Source: Deferribacterales bacterium UBA4806
GTDB taxonomy: Bacteria; Chrysiogenota; Deferribacteres; Deferribacterales; UBA228
Length of the DNA stretch: 64,000 bases
Reading direction: 5' to 3'
Assembly (NCBI GenBank): GCA_002402635.1
Contig: DHGE01000126.1
Coordinates: 1 to 64,000 of the forward strand
The position numbers were made by a program, and so were the translations under genes. Positions 32,048-40,897 of the stretch are shown piece after piece. Positions within the stretch are counted from its first letter, which is position 1; each line of letters starts with the position of its first letter. The notes beneath the pieces were generated by a model. The model made no database searches and was not told the DNA's origin. It saw nothing but the letters and a program-made list of their open reading frames with translations.

Positions 32048-32178
32048 ATATATATAGAGAAAGAAAAGTAAATAGGAAGTAAAATGAATTATCTTTTTCA
32101 TACTATTATATATAATATAAGCATTTTAAAAAGTCAAGAGTTTTTTATAAAATATTTATAAAAGTATTAGAAAAAGTA

Positions 32179-32207
32179 TTGACTTTTTACTTAAAAAAGT
32201 ATATTAG
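32179..32207 (+). promoter_or_regulatory. Sigma70-type early promoter before SNF2 gene
   Basis: TTGACT at 32179-32184 and TATTAG at 32202-32207 with a 17-bp spacer. The bases around it (AGTATTGACTTTTTACTTAA) resemble the duplicated early promoters at 35 kb. It lies 30 bp before the SNF2 start. Confidence 0.55.
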
Positions 32208-32236
32208 GTATTTATAATAACTTCAAGGAGGTTAAA

Positions 32237-33847
32237 ATGTTTGTGGATTTATTAAATAATAGTACTTTAAAAATAAAGTTTAATTATGACAGGGAGTTGG
32301 TCGAATGGGTTAAGGATAGTATTCAAGGTAGAAAATACTATCCCGAAAGTAAAGTATGGACTGCTCCTTTAATTAAAAATAATATAGATTTATTACAGCA
32401 AAGGGGATTTATTTTCAGTGATGGGTTGAAAGAAAAATTAAATAATGAAAAAAAGATAGAATTAAAAGGGGAGATTGAAATACCCTCAATAAAGGGTTCT
32501 TTATATCAATTTCAAAAACAAGCTGTAGAATTTTTGCAACTTAAGAATGGGAGAGCCTTGATTGCAGATGAGGTAGGATTAGGCAAAACGTTAGAAGCCT
32601 TATCTTGGACAGCACTTCACCCAGATAAAAGACCTGTGTTAATTGTATGTCCTGCTACTTTAAAACTAAATTGGAGACACGAGATAGATAAATGGATTGG
32701 CAAAGTTAGGATAACTATTCTAAGTGGAACCACTCCATATGATATAAGAGATAGTGAGTATATTATCATTAATTATGATATAATTAATGAATGGATGGAT
32801 AAAATATTAGAAAAACAACCACAGATTTTGATACTAGATGAAGCCCATTATATAAAAAATTCGAAAACTATTAGGACTAAGACAATAAAATATATTAGTA
32901 AATATATCCCTCACGTAATTGCTCTAACAGGAACTCCTATAATTAATCGTCCTATTGAAGCATATAATATAATAAAAATAATAGATAATAATGTTATACC
33001 AGATTTTAAAACTTATACACAGGTTTTTTGTGATGCTAAATTAAGAAAATTTCGAGGTAGAATGTTTTGGGATTACAGTGGGGCAAGTAATACAGAAGAG
33101 TTACACAATTTATTAACCAAGACTATAATGATAAGAAGGCTAAAGAAAGATGTGTTGAAAGAATTACCAAAGGTCACTAGAACTTTTGTACCCATTGAAT
33201 TAAATAATTATAATGAATATAAACAGGCAGAAAACAATTTTATTGAGTTTATATTGGATAAGGAGGGAGAGGATAAAGCTAAAAAGATAACCCGCGCAGA
33301 AGCATTAGCTAAGGTAGAGATACTTAAACAATTGGCTATAAAAGGCAAACTTGAGTCTTGTCTGGAGTGGATAGAAGACTTAATTGAGAATAATGGTAAA
33401 GTAATTGTGTTTGCTGTACATAGACAGGTCATAGATAGAATATATAATCATTTTCATAAAATTGCAGTTAAAGTAGATGGTAGTGTTACTGGTGCTAAAA
33501 GAGATGAAGCTGTACAAAAATTTCAAAACGATGATAATGTAAAGTTATTTGTAGGTAATATAAAAGCGGCAGGTACAGGGTTAACTCTTACAGCTTCCCA
33601 TAATACTGTATTCTTGGAATTGCCTTGGACGCCTGGAGACGTTATACAGGCCGAAGGGCGCAATGATAGGATTTCTCAGGAATATCCTGTAAATGTGTAT
33701 TATTTATTGGCGGATAATACAATAGAGTGGGATATAGCTGAAATGTTAGATAGAAAAAGACAGGTTTTAGATATGGTATTAAATGGTGAGGAGACTGAGC
33801 AAGAAAGTTTATTGACTGAGATAATTAAAAAGTTTAAGAAAAATTAA
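32237..33847 (+). CDS. SNF2-family DNA helicase/translocase
   Basis: A 536-aa SMARCAL1-like superfamily 2 ATPase. Motif I is [13 protein letters not shown] (residues ~112-124), motif [12 protein letters not shown] (~200-209), motif [14 protein letters not shown] (~232-242), and motifs [14 protein letters not shown] with [10 protein letters not shown] (~444-483). Compact phage versions remodel forks or displace proteins from DNA. The N-terminal ~80 residues may form a HARP-like substrate module. It opens the rightward region, with the ribosome-binding site AAGGAGG and two promoters in front. Confidence 0.9.
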   Translation: MFVDLLNNSTLKIKFNYDRELVEWVKDSIQGRKYYPESKVWTAPLIKNNIDLLQQRGFIFSDGLKEKLNNEKKIELKGEIEIPSIKGSLYQFQKQAVEFLQLKNGRALIADEVGLGKTLEALSWTALHPDKRPVLIVCPATLKLNWRHEIDKWIGKVRITILSGTTPYDIRDSEYIIINYDIINEWMDKILEKQPQILILDEAHYIKNSKTIRTKTIKYISKYIPHVIALTGTPIINRPIEAYNIIKIIDNNVIPDFKTYTQVFCDAKLRKFRGRMFWDYSGASNTEELHNLLTKTIMIRRLKKDVLKELPKVTRTFVPIELNNYNEYKQAENNFIEFILDKEGEDKAKKITRAEALAKVEILKQLAIKGKLESCLEWIEDLIENNGKVIVFAVHRQVIDRIYNHFHKIAVKVDGSVTGAKRDEAVQKFQNDDNVKLFVGNIKAAGTGLTLTASHNTVFLELPWTPGDVIQAEGRNDRISQEYPVNVYYLLADNTIEWDIAEMLDRKRQVLDMVLNGEETEQESLLTEIIKKFKKN

Positions 33848-33862
33848 TGTGGAGGTAATGTT

Positions 33863-35017
33863 ATGAAAATTAATCTTTGCCCATTGTTTGATTTAGCTAA
33901 GTTGATAAAACCTAAAAAAAGAAAAAATAAAAAAATTGAGATAATACCAGATGTTAGATGTATTACATTTAGAAAGAAAACTAATGACCCAACAGATATC
34001 ACTAATATTAGAAATATAGCCCAAAAAATGGTAAATAAATATAATTTGTATTTAGATGATTTTTCTATCGATGTGGTAGCTTATAATGTATATCAGTATA
34101 TACAAAAAAAGGGGATGCCCAAAGATTTACACGGATATGTAAAACAATGTGTTAGAAATGCCTATTTTGACAATTATAGAAAATATATAAAACACGAAAT
34201 ACCATTGGATGAGTTTTTTGATTATTATATGGAAGGAGAAAAAGAAAATGAAAATAATACTTTTAAAAATGAGATATATAATACTGTTATAGAATTGTTA
34301 AGTATATACTACACTAAAGAGGAGATAAACTATTATTTACCATTATGTGTTAAGTTATTGGATAAAAATATACATATTAGCAATAAAAAGATTAAGTTAT
34401 TTCTAACTCGATTAAAAGGGGTTTGTTACAAGATTAGGGATAAATATCAATTGAAAGAAAACTTAGCTAATATGAAAATAAAAACAGCAAAACAAATGAT
34501 TAATGCTTCGCTGACTAGTTCTTTGTTACTTAGTCTTTTTAATACGATTGATGAAGAACACGGTATCTCCACTAATTTATTATTAGCTTTAGATTACAAA
34601 AGTTTATACCGATTGATGGAATTGGCTGGAGGTACTACCGTAAATATTCCTACCCTTTCTCAATTCAATTCTTTATTAACAAGTGTCCAGAGATATGTTA
34701 AAAATAAAATATTTACTGAGGAGCATAAAGATAAGGCATTAGATAGCTATTTAGCGAGGTCTGTAAATTATTCACAAGGAATGCTATTGGATAAATTATG
34801 TAAAATATATAACATTGAAAATGAAAATGAAATAGCTTCTACTTCTGTGGCTAATATATTGGAAAATAATATAAAGGTACTGAATGAAATTTTTGAGAAA
34901 GTAAAGGATAAGGATTTACAAGATGTTACAGTGGTGAAATTAATTAAGGAAGTAAATATGACAATTACTGAATTATGTGGAACTTTGGTACAAAGTAAAG
35001 AAAATGAAAAAAATTAA
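33863..35017 (+). CDS. Protein of unknown function with weak sigma region 2 resemblance (384 aa)
   Basis: Not firmly recognised. Residues ~85-120 (DLHGYVKQCVRNAYFDNYRK then HEIPLDE) resemble the region 2.3-2.4 helix and following linker of ECF-type sigma factors. Helical regions follow, with a basic stretch near 175-205. The C-terminal ~170 residues are helical and unfamiliar. If the resemblance is real, it would be a second transcription factor next to the early promoters. It follows SNF2 by 15 bp with a GGAGG site. Alternative: a structural or regulatory protein with a chance match. Confidence 0.45.
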   Translation: MKINLCPLFDLAKLIKPKKRKNKKIEIIPDVRCITFRKKTNDPTDITNIRNIAQKMVNKYNLYLDDFSIDVVAYNVYQYIQKKGMPKDLHGYVKQCVRNAYFDNYRKYIKHEIPLDEFFDYYMEGEKENENNTFKNEIYNTVIELLSIYYTKEEINYYLPLCVKLLDKNIHISNKKIKLFLTRLKGVCYKIRDKYQLKENLANMKIKTAKQMINASLTSSLLLSLFNTIDEEHGISTNLLLALDYKSLYRLMELAGGTTVNIPTLSQFNSLLTSVQRYVKNKIFTEEHKDKALDSYLARSVNYSQGMLLDKLCKIYNIENENEIASTSVANILENNIKVLNEIFEKVKDKDLQDVTVVKLIKEVNMTITELCGTLVQSKENEKN

Positions 35018-35082
35018 AAAAAGTCTTGACTTTTATTAAAAAGTATATATAATAGAGATATAAAATAAAAGAAGGAGGTTAA
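35013..35082 (+). repeat. 70-bp duplicated promoter/leader block, copy 1
   Basis: Identical base for base to 35923-35992. It contains TTGACT (35026-35031), a 16-bp spacer, TATAAT (35048-35053) and the ribosome-binding site AGAAGGAGG just before the next start. It is a mobile or duplicated early promoter cassette, and the -35/-10 match host sigma70-type polymerase. Confidence 0.9.
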
Positions 35083-35083
35083 T

Positions 35084-35917
35084 ATGAAAACCTATTTTGA
35101 AAAGAAAGGAAAGAAAATTGAGGTAGAATTAGATGAGAATACAGGTAAATGTATTCTTACTATCGAAGGTAATTCTATTGAAACCACTCCTTGTAATGTA
35201 AAGAATACCTGGTGTTTTTTCGTAAAAGGTAAAAAGTTTTTAAAGGACATTTTTAATTTTAATGAAGATAGTGTTTATATGAGTGATAAATCTGCTGAAA
35301 AATTCTATGAAATTCAAAAACAAATAATGGAAAATAATAAACTTAAATTTTTTAAAAATAGTTCTGTAGTAATTCCTTTTCATCGTGAAGGTGAAAATGG
35401 GTTTGTTCTTACAGGTTCTTTATATTTTACAAATGATGAAAAATCGGAATATACTGATATAGCTTATTTGGTGGATAATTTGATTAAAAATGAAGATTTG
35501 AAATGGTGTTTAGATAAAAATAGACATAAAGATATAAGTGTAATTAGTAAAAGAGTGGCTACCTATATTTTGAATATAATGGATAAAGAAAACTTAGAAG
35601 GAGTTAAACCAATACGTTATAAAGATTGCTATGGTGAATATATTTCAAAAATAGTATTTACCAATTTTGAAATATTTGAAAAATATTTATTTGAAGCTGT
35701 TAAAGATGATATTAATAAATTAAAAGAAAATGAAATGAAAAGAAAGGAACACGAGACTTTGTGTTTTAAACAGGCTAAAGAGACAGGAAAAAATGTTAAA
35801 ATTTATAGTTATTCTGTTCCTTGTAATAGTAAAAATGAAGAATGTGATATAGATAATATTATTGTATATGCTACCCCAGAAGGTACAATAAAAAAAGAAA
35901 GAATACATTGTTATTAA
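35084..35917 (+). CDS. Protein of unknown function, early region (277 aa)
   Basis: Unrecognised. The N-terminal ~60 residues are beta-rich (KKGKKIEVELDENTGKCILT), the remainder mixed with a KDCYGEYISKIVF segment. The C-terminus has scattered cysteines (CNSKNEEC). It is driven by its own copy of the duplicated promoter block and flanked by the second copy, as expected for an independently transcribed early gene. Host-takeover proteins often sit in such units. Confidence 0.6.
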   Translation: MKTYFEKKGKKIEVELDENTGKCILTIEGNSIETTPCNVKNTWCFFVKGKKFLKDIFNFNEDSVYMSDKSAEKFYEIQKQIMENNKLKFFKNSSVVIPFHREGENGFVLTGSLYFTNDEKSEYTDIAYLVDNLIKNEDLKWCLDKNRHKDISVISKRVATYILNIMDKENLEGVKPIRYKDCYGEYISKIVFTNFEIFEKYLFEAVKDDINKLKENEMKRKEHETLCFKQAKETGKNVKIYSYSVPCNSKNEECDIDNIIVYATPEGTIKKERIHCY

Positions 35918-35922
35918 AAAAT

Positions 35923-35992
35923 ATTAAAAAAAGTCTTGACTTTTATTAAAAAGTATATATAATAGAGATATAAAATAAAAGAAGGAGGTTAA
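35923..35992 (+). repeat. 70-bp duplicated promoter/leader block, copy 2
   Basis: Exact copy of 35013-35082, with TTGACT at 35936-35941 and TATAAT at 35958-35963. It drives the run of small early genes from 35994. The identity extends through the Shine-Dalgarno sequence, so transcription and translation signals were copied together. Confidence 0.9.
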
Positions 35993-35993
35993 G

Positions 35994-36182
35994 ATGGAAA
36001 AACCTATAGTCAAGTTAATTGGGCAAGACGGAAATGTATTTAATTTAGCAGGAATAGTAAGTTCTGCTCTAAAAAAAGCAGGACTTAAAGACCAGGCTAA
36101 AGAGTTTCAAACCAGGTTATTTAACTGTAGGTCGTATGGTGAGGCTTTACAGTTAATGACTGAATATGTAGAAGTTAAATAA
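35994..36182 (+). CDS. Small phage protein of unknown function (62 aa)
   Basis: Begins KPIVKLIGQDGNVFNLAGIV and continues as a helix-rich domain with ALKKAGLKDQAKEF. I recognise the pattern (LIGxDGNxFxLxGxVxxALKKAG) as one seen in small, uncharacterised phage proteins. No activity is known to me. It is the first gene after promoter block copy 2. Confidence 0.65.
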   Translation: MEKPIVKLIGQDGNVFNLAGIVSSALKKAGLKDQAKEFQTRLFNCRSYGEALQLMTEYVEVK

Positions 36183-36196
36183 AAAGGAGGCATAAG

Positions 36197-36427
36197 ATGA
36201 AAACAGAAGTAAAAAATGAAACAAAAGAATTTATACCTTTATTTCAATTTGAAAGAAAAATATCTGCTGGAGTTGATAGAACTGAATTCAGGAAGTGGAT
36301 TAGAGCTAATCGAGAAATATTGTTGAAAGATAATACTATAGAAATTCACTGGATAGGCAAAAATCTTAGACTATGGTATATAGATAAGAATTTTGATTTG
36401 TCAAGGTATAAGGAGGTTGTAAAATGA
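36197..36427 (+). CDS. Small protein of unknown function (76 aa)
   Basis: Unrecognised 76-aa protein, basic in its centre (KISAGVDRTEFRKWIRANRE) with a Trp-rich second half (IHWIGKNLRLWYID). It has a good AAAGGAGG site 8 bases before the ATG and overlaps the next small gene by 4 bp. The DRTEFRKWIRAN segment could be part of an anti-repressor or AntA-like unit, but it is too short to claim. Confidence 0.55.
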   Translation: MKTEVKNETKEFIPLFQFERKISAGVDRTEFRKWIRANREILLKDNTIEIHWIGKNLRLWYIDKNFDLSRYKEVVK

Positions 36428-36591
36428 AAACTTTGCTTGAAATTTTTAAAGAAAAGGGATTACTTGAAAAAGTAATCCTTGATAATAATGGACTTAAAAT
36501 ATATAAAGATGATTCAAATACTGGAAAGATAGTAATTAATAAAAAGGAGGTAAAAAATGAAAAAGATAATAGATTTTATGAGTGGAGATAG
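36424..36591 (+). CDS. Small protein of unknown function (55 aa)
   Basis: Reads MKTLLEIFKEKGLLEKVILD and ends FYEWR. It overlaps the previous gene by ATGA and carries the ribosome-binding site AAGGAGG before it. Its 3' end overlaps the next small gene by 35 bp in another frame. No relative recognised. Confidence 0.5.
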   Translation: MKTLLEIFKEKGLLEKVILDNNGLKIYKDDSNTGKIVINKKEVKNEKDNRFYEWR

Positions 36592-36676
36592 ATTTTTTGA
36601 ATGGTTACTAACAGGTATTATTATGTTAATAATTGGACATCTTATGTTATTTTTAGTAAATATATTAAGTAAATAG
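36557..36676 (+). CDS. Small single-span membrane protein (39 aa)
   Basis: MKKIIDFMSGDRFFEWLL followed by a hydrophobic span (TGIIMLIIGHLMLFLVNIL). It has a perfect AAGGAGGT Shine-Dalgarno 6 bases upstream, which is why I call it despite its size and the overlap with the preceding frame. Possibly an early membrane-acting toxin or superinfection factor; unproven. Confidence 0.5.
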   Translation: MKKIIDFMSGDRFFEWLLTGIIMLIIGHLMLFLVNILSK

Positions 36677-36686
36677 GAAGTGGATG

Positions 36687-37397
36687 ATGAAAAAAGAAAT
36701 AAATGAAACTTCAATTAGCAGATTATTAGAAAGGAATGAAAAATTTGATTGTTGCTTTATTACAGCTTTCAGACTAACAGATAACTGTGATATGGGCAGA
36801 CCTTATACTAAAAGAGAAAATATGGCAAGAAATTACTCTTTGGAATTAAAATTAGCACGTAGTTGGTATAGTGTTACCAGAGTCATTGGTACTTATGAAG
36901 ATAAAGGAAAAAAACAAAAAGAAATATCCTTTTTTGTAGTAGATGATAGAGTAGATGAAGATGACTCTTTGAAAAAGAGACAAGAATATACAAAAGAATT
37001 TTTAGAGGATATGTTATATTTAGGAGAATTATATGAACAGGATAGCATTTTATTCCTTCCCAAAGGTTCTATTTTAGGCAAAGCTAAACCTATATTATAT
37101 GGAACTAATGATTGTCCAAGAGCTATAGGCAAAGGAAATAAAGAATATTTTAATGGGGGTTCAAGAATTAATAAAACATCTAAACTATATACTACTATTG
37201 TTAATGGTAAGCCTATGTATTTTGAAATGGGAGTAAATGAAGTTTATGGGGCTCAAACAGGGCTTGGAAATTTGGGGTTAGCTATATTAGCAAATAAACC
37301 TTGGAAAGATTTACTTAAATACATAGATGAAAAATATGAAAGAAATTATTTTAAAGACCCATATATAGAATATTGTAAAAATAGGAGGTTGAAATGA
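36687..37397 (+). CDS. Conserved phage protein of unknown function (236 aa)
   Basis: FITAFRLTDNCDMGRPYTKR, ENMARNYSLELKLARSWYSV and TRVIGTYED give a pattern (AFR, EN-x2-RN-x2-L, VTxVxGxYE) that I associate with uncharacterised proteins of large phages. The C-terminal segment has NGKPMYFEMG and EVYGAQTGLG. I take ATG 36687 (MKKEINET) as the start, with one more ATG directly before it. A GGAAG site is about 6-9 bases upstream. No enzymatic motif. Confidence 0.6.
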   Translation: MKKEINETSISRLLERNEKFDCCFITAFRLTDNCDMGRPYTKRENMARNYSLELKLARSWYSVTRVIGTYEDKGKKQKEISFFVVDDRVDEDDSLKKRQEYTKEFLEDMLYLGELYEQDSILFLPKGSILGKAKPILYGTNDCPRAIGKGNKEYFNGGSRINKTSKLYTTIVNGKPMYFEMGVNEVYGAQTGLGNLGLAILANKPWKDLLKYIDEKYERNYFKDPYIEYCKNRRLK

Positions 37398-37693
37398 GAA
37401 ATATTATTAAAGAGAAAATAAGTAAAAAGAAAGGATGGGCAAAAAGAATTAAAGAGGAAACAAGTGTGGGGTATCTTTCGCCTCTTATGTTTGCCTTATT
37501 TTGGGGAATTAATCCGCATAAGTTATATACTTGGATAGAGGATAATAAAAACATCTTGATTGAATTAGGAGTTTATTATAATAATATGAAAGATGTTAAA
37601 AATGGAGTATTGAATATCGATGCTTTGGAAAAGTATTGTAAATATACTGATAAAATAATTGATGAATTAGTCGATGAACTATCTCAACGATAG
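37394..37693 (+). CDS. Basic protein of unknown function (99 aa)
   Basis: Unrecognised. It has a very basic N-terminal 20 residues (KEKISKKKGWAKRIKEE), then helical segments with FALFWGINPHKLYTW. It overlaps the upstream gene by 4 bp, with the ribosome-binding site AGGAGG inside that gene. Co-expression with the other early small proteins is clear from spacing. Confidence 0.5.
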   Translation: MRNIIKEKISKKKGWAKRIKEETSVGYLSPLMFALFWGINPHKLYTWIEDNKNILIELGVYYNNMKDVKNGVLNIDALEKYCKYTDKIIDELVDELSQR

Positions 37694-37706
37694 AAAGGGG
37701 TGTAAT

Positions 37707-37994
37707 ATGAAAATAGCTGGATTAGAAGTACCTCAAGTAGAAAACTTAGATATGTTAAATATATATGATAAAATACTTCTAGCTTTGATTGTAAATAATA
37801 ATAATAATGGTATTAATGTGGAGAATTTAAGAAAAATACTTAGCAAAAATTCGAGATATAATAGAATACTTGAGAATAATATTTTACAATCTTGTTTAAA
37901 TAAGTTAATAGAAATGAATATTATAAAATCAATTTTTAATTTAGATACTAATGAAGAAATTTTTACAATTAATAATATGGTGGAGGTAGGATAA
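37707..37994 (+). CDS. Possible winged-helix small protein (95 aa)
   Basis: From ATG 37707 (GAAAGGGG upstream) the protein reads MKIAGLEVPQVENLDMLNIY. It continues with a helix-helix-strand pattern (ILLALIVNNNNNGINVENLR then LNKLIEMNIIKSIFN) that looks like a winged helix. It could be a small early regulator. An upstream in-frame start exists but lacks a ribosome-binding site. It overlaps the TSCPD gene by one base. Confidence 0.5.
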   Translation: MKIAGLEVPQVENLDMLNIYDKILLALIVNNNNNGINVENLRKILSKNSRYNRILENNILQSCLNKLIEMNIIKSIFNLDTNEEIFTINNMVEVG

Positions 37995-38512
37995 TGTCGT
38001 TAAGGAAAAGACCTAAAATATTAACAGGAAAGACTATAGAAATGCGTGTAGGGTGCGGTAAATTACACGTTATTGTTAATGTAGATGAAAATAACCTACC
38101 TTTTGAAGTATTTGCTAGTATTGGTAAAGGAGGGGGTTGTGCGGCAAGTCAGTGTGAAGCTATAGGAAGGTTAATCTCATTGAATTTGAGAACTGGAGGG
38201 GATGTAAAAAGAATAATAAAACAGTTGAAAGGAATATCCTGTCACAATAAAATGGGGCTTGGGGAAAATCAGCTCTCTAGTTGTGCCGATGCTATTGGAA
38301 AGGCTATTGAGGAAGTATTGGGATTAAAACCTGTGATTAAATTGCCTAAAAAAGAGAAGGTAATTGTACCAGAAGAGGTTAAATCTGAGGCTGTGGTAGA
38401 ACCGGAACCTACCAAGGTTCATAATGGAGCCTGCCCTGAATGCGGGGGAACTTTAGTTTATCAAGAAGGTTGTGATGTATGTAATAGTTGCGGTTATAGT
38501 CATTGTTCTTAA
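37994..38512 (+). CDS. Orphan TSCPD domain (C-terminal part of class II ribonucleotide reductase, NrdJb-like)
   Basis: Residues ~1-110 (KILTGKTIEMRVGCGKLHVI, PFEVFASIGKGGGCAASQCE, AIGRLISLNLRTGGD, QLKGISCHNKMG) match the TSCPD domain found at the C-terminus of cobalamin-dependent class II ribonucleotide reductases. The tail CPECGGTLVYQEGCDVCNSC is the zinc-ribbon/cysteine end of those enzymes. The catalytic barrel is absent from this protein and from the rest of the window. Some class II enzymes are split, so the large subunit may lie elsewhere in the phage or be supplied by the host. Confidence 0.82.
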   Translation: MSLRKRPKILTGKTIEMRVGCGKLHVIVNVDENNLPFEVFASIGKGGGCAASQCEAIGRLISLNLRTGGDVKRIIKQLKGISCHNKMGLGENQLSSCADAIGKAIEEVLGLKPVIKLPKKEKVIVPEEVKSEAVVEPEPTKVHNGACPECGGTLVYQEGCDVCNSCGYSHCS

Positions 38513-38527
38513 TAAAGGAGGTAATAT

Positions 38528-38677
38528 ATGTTTAAATTTTTACTTTATTTTATATTAGTACCAATAATATTTTTGCTATATTTTATATTTTTGTTTATAA
38601 ATCTTATTAGGGCTTTTATTGTTTCGATAGAAGATGTAGTGTATTTTGTAAGAAGTGGAATAAGGATTTGGAGATAA
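38528..38677 (+). CDS. Small membrane protein (49 aa)
   Basis: MFKFLLYFILVPIIFLLYFI and a continuing hydrophobic stretch form one or two membrane spans, followed by a short amphipathic tail ending RSGIRIWR. A strong AAAGGAGG precedes the start. No relative recognised; it sits between the TSCPD and methyltransferase genes. Confidence 0.5.
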   Translation: MFKFLLYFILVPIIFLLYFIFLFINLIRAFIVSIEDVVYFVRSGIRIWR

Positions 38678-38725
38678 TAGAAGGGATTATTATGAAAAAT
38701 AAAAAAAACAAAGTTGGAAAACACT

Positions 38726-40717
38726 ATGAAAAATACTTTTGAAAAAATCTTAAAAGAGATTGTTACAAACTCTCATTATACAACCACACCTTATGATTTT
38801 TCTGTTTTGAATATTGAAATTTTAGAAAGTGCTTATGAAAGATTTTTAAGTAGGACTATAAATCTAATACACTTACATCAAATAAAAATAGAAGAAAATC
38901 CAGAGGGTAGAAAAGCTGGAGGAGTTTATTATACTCCTGAATATATTGTTGATTATATTGTGAAGAACACTGTTGCTAAAAAAATTGAAGGACTAACTCC
39001 AGAGGAAATAAAGAATATAAAAATACTTGATCCAGCTTGTGGTTCTGGAAGATTTCTAACCAGTGCTTATGATTGCCTTTTAGAATATCACAAAGGATGG
39101 TATTCAAAAAATCAAAAAAATAAGGAATACAAAAAAGATTGGTATTCAACTGAGGATGGTAACCTCAAAATATGCATTGATAAAAGAGGAGAAATACTTA
39201 GGAACAATATTTTTGGTGTAGATATTGACAGGGAAGCAACAGAAGTTGCAATGATGAGCTTATACTTAAAAATGCTTGATGATGGACTTGATAAAGGAGG
39301 GAGAGATCTTTCCTTTATGAAAGGACAGGTATTACCAGATATGGAAGATAACATAAAGTGTGGAAATAGTTTGGTCGGTCCAGATTATTTTGATGGTAAT
39401 CCTTTAGCTAATGATAAAGATGAACGTAAAACTATTAATCCATTTGAATGGAAAGCTGAATTTAAAGAGATAATGAATAATGGTGGTTTCGATATTATTA
39501 TTGGTAATCCCCCATATGTTGATATTAAAGGATTGGATCCAAAGATAGTAAAATATTATTTTAAAAAATACTCTACTGTTGAAAATAGGATGAACCTTTA
39601 TGCTGTGTTTGTTGAAAAATCTTTAATTTTACTAAAATGTGAAGGATACTTTGGTTTCATTATTCCTAATTCTATTTTATACAATAAATCATATTACAAA
39701 TTAAGATCACTTATTTTAAATAACACAACTATAAATAAAGTAATAAGATTACCTGATAATGTATTCCAAAATGTTAAAGTGGAAACAATTATTTTAGTAA
39801 TTGAAAATAAAAAAGTGGTTACAAATATATCACAGAGCGAAGTTATTATTTATCCAAGAGAGGCAACTATTAATGAAATAAATATAGAAGACAAAAGTAA
39901 AGTTATAATATTTAATCAAGAAACTTGGAAATCTGAAGACAATATTATTAATATCTCCATTAATGTTTTAACAAAGCAACTGTTAGAAAAAATAGAAAAA
40001 AAAGCCACACCATTAATAGATATTTGTGATTTTTCTTTAGGTATAACACCTTATGATAAATATAAAGGGCATACAAAATATCAAATAAAAAATAAAATAT
40101 TTCATTCTAAAATGAAAATAGATGAAACTTATAAACCCTTATTATCTGGAGAAAATATAATTAGATATGGTGTTTTTTGGGATGGCAATAACTATATCCG
40201 TTATGGAAATTGGTTAGGAGCACCCAGAGAACAACGATTCTTTGTAAAATCCAGAATACTAGTTAGACAAATTCTAAGTGGCAAACCACTAAGAATTTAC
40301 GCAGGATACTCAGAAGATGAACTTTATAATACACAAATTGCATTTAATCTTTTAATAAAAGATGGCGTTGATATCCAACTTAAATATTTACTTGCAATAT
40401 TGAATTCAAAATTAATGAGCTTTTATCATAAAGAGAAATATTTAGATCCATCAAAAACTTTATTTCAAAAGATTTTAATAGTAAATACAAAGAAATTCCC
40501 AATGGTTATCCAAAAAACACAACAACAGCTTATAGCAGAGCTTGTAGAAAATATGATTAATGCTAATAAAGAACTATTAAATTGTAGGTCAGACACAGAT
40601 AAAAATATTATAGAAAGACAAATTAAATATCTTGATAAAAAAATTGATGAACTTGTGTATAGTATTTATGAATTGACAGATGACGAAATTAAAATAATAG
40701 AAGAAAGTTTAGGATAA
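38726..40717 (+). CDS. Type IIG-like adenine methyltransferase with specificity domain, nuclease part missing
   Basis: N6-adenine methyltransferase of the Eco57I type. A helical connector (FSVLNIEILESAYERFL) leads to AGGVYYTPEYIVDYIV, SAM-binding motif I DPACGSGRFL, and catalytic motif IV NPPY in IIGNPPYVDI. The C-terminal ~300 residues form a TaqI-like target-recognition domain (GITPYDKY, LLSGENI, QIAFNLLIK). Full-length type IIG enzymes carry an N-terminal PD-(D/E)XK nuclease before the connector. Here the protein begins at the connector, so it methylates without cutting. The start is weak (ATG 38726 or TTG 38714, no clear Shine-Dalgarno). It may protect phage DNA from a host enzyme of the same specificity. 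Confidence 0.85.
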   Translation: MKNTFEKILKEIVTNSHYTTTPYDFSVLNIEILESAYERFLSRTINLIHLHQIKIEENPEGRKAGGVYYTPEYIVDYIVKNTVAKKIEGLTPEEIKNIKILDPACGSGRFLTSAYDCLLEYHKGWYSKNQKNKEYKKDWYSTEDGNLKICIDKRGEILRNNIFGVDIDREATEVAMMSLYLKMLDDGLDKGGRDLSFMKGQVLPDMEDNIKCGNSLVGPDYFDGNPLANDKDERKTINPFEWKAEFKEIMNNGGFDIIIGNPPYVDIKGLDPKIVKYYFKKYSTVENRMNLYAVFVEKSLILLKCEGYFGFIIPNSILYNKSYYKLRSLILNNTTINKVIRLPDNVFQNVKVETIILVIENKKVVTNISQSEVIIYPREATINEINIEDKSKVIIFNQETWKSEDNIINISINVLTKQLLEKIEKKATPLIDICDFSLGITPYDKYKGHTKYQIKNKIFHSKMKIDETYKPLLSGENIIRYGVFWDGNNYIRYGNWLGAPREQRFFVKSRILVRQILSGKPLRIYAGYSEDELYNTQIAFNLLIKDGVDIQLKYLLAILNSKLMSFYHKEKYLDPSKTLFQKILIVNTKKFPMVIQKTQQQLIAELVENMINANKELLNCRSDTDKNIIERQIKYLDKKIDELVYSIYELTDDEIKIIEESLG

Positions 40718-40738
40718 AAAGATAGAAGGAGGATACTT

Positions 40739-40897
40739 ATGAAAAGTAAGAAATCAAAATTAGATAGGGATATTGAAAAGTTTTTCAGGGATATGTTTGA
40801 AACCTTGGAAAACAATAAATTAGAGGACATTTTATTTGTGGTAGAAGGTAAGAAAGAGGAAGAGGAAAATAATAAGAAAGGGGATAAAGATGAGTGA
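40739..40897 (+). CDS. Small charged protein (52 aa)
   Basis: MKSKKSKLDRDIEKFFRDMF followed by an acidic/basic tail (GKKEEEENNKKGDKDE). It has an excellent AGAAGGAGG site before ATG 40739 and an 8-bp overlap with the next gene. No recognisable family. Confidence 0.55.
   Translation: MKSKKSKLDRDIEKFFRDMFETLENNKLEDILFVVEGKKEEEENNKKGDKDE

Larger units (their letters stand above)
31897..32236. promoter_or_regulatory. Divergent control region between leftward and rightward operons
   Basis: A 340-bp, extremely AT-rich gap separating the minus-strand replication arm from the plus-strand arm. It holds two plus-strand promoters described separately (32019-32047 and 32179-32207) and TATAAT-like sequences on the minus strand before the sigma-like gene, without a convincing -35. 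A frame at 31910-32101 is probably spurious. No structured RNA was seen. Confidence 0.6.

Noticed and set aside
31910..32101. Hydrophobic 63-codon frame in the divergent intergenic region
   Set aside because: It runs antisense across a plus-strand promoter, is made of Ile/Phe/Leu codons expected from extreme AT content, and lacks a ribosome-binding site.
32084..32161. 25-codon frame (MNYLFHTIIYNISIL...) downstream of promoter copy 6
   Set aside because: It does have AGGAAG before the ATG, but it is too short and low-complexity to call; it could be a leader peptide at most.
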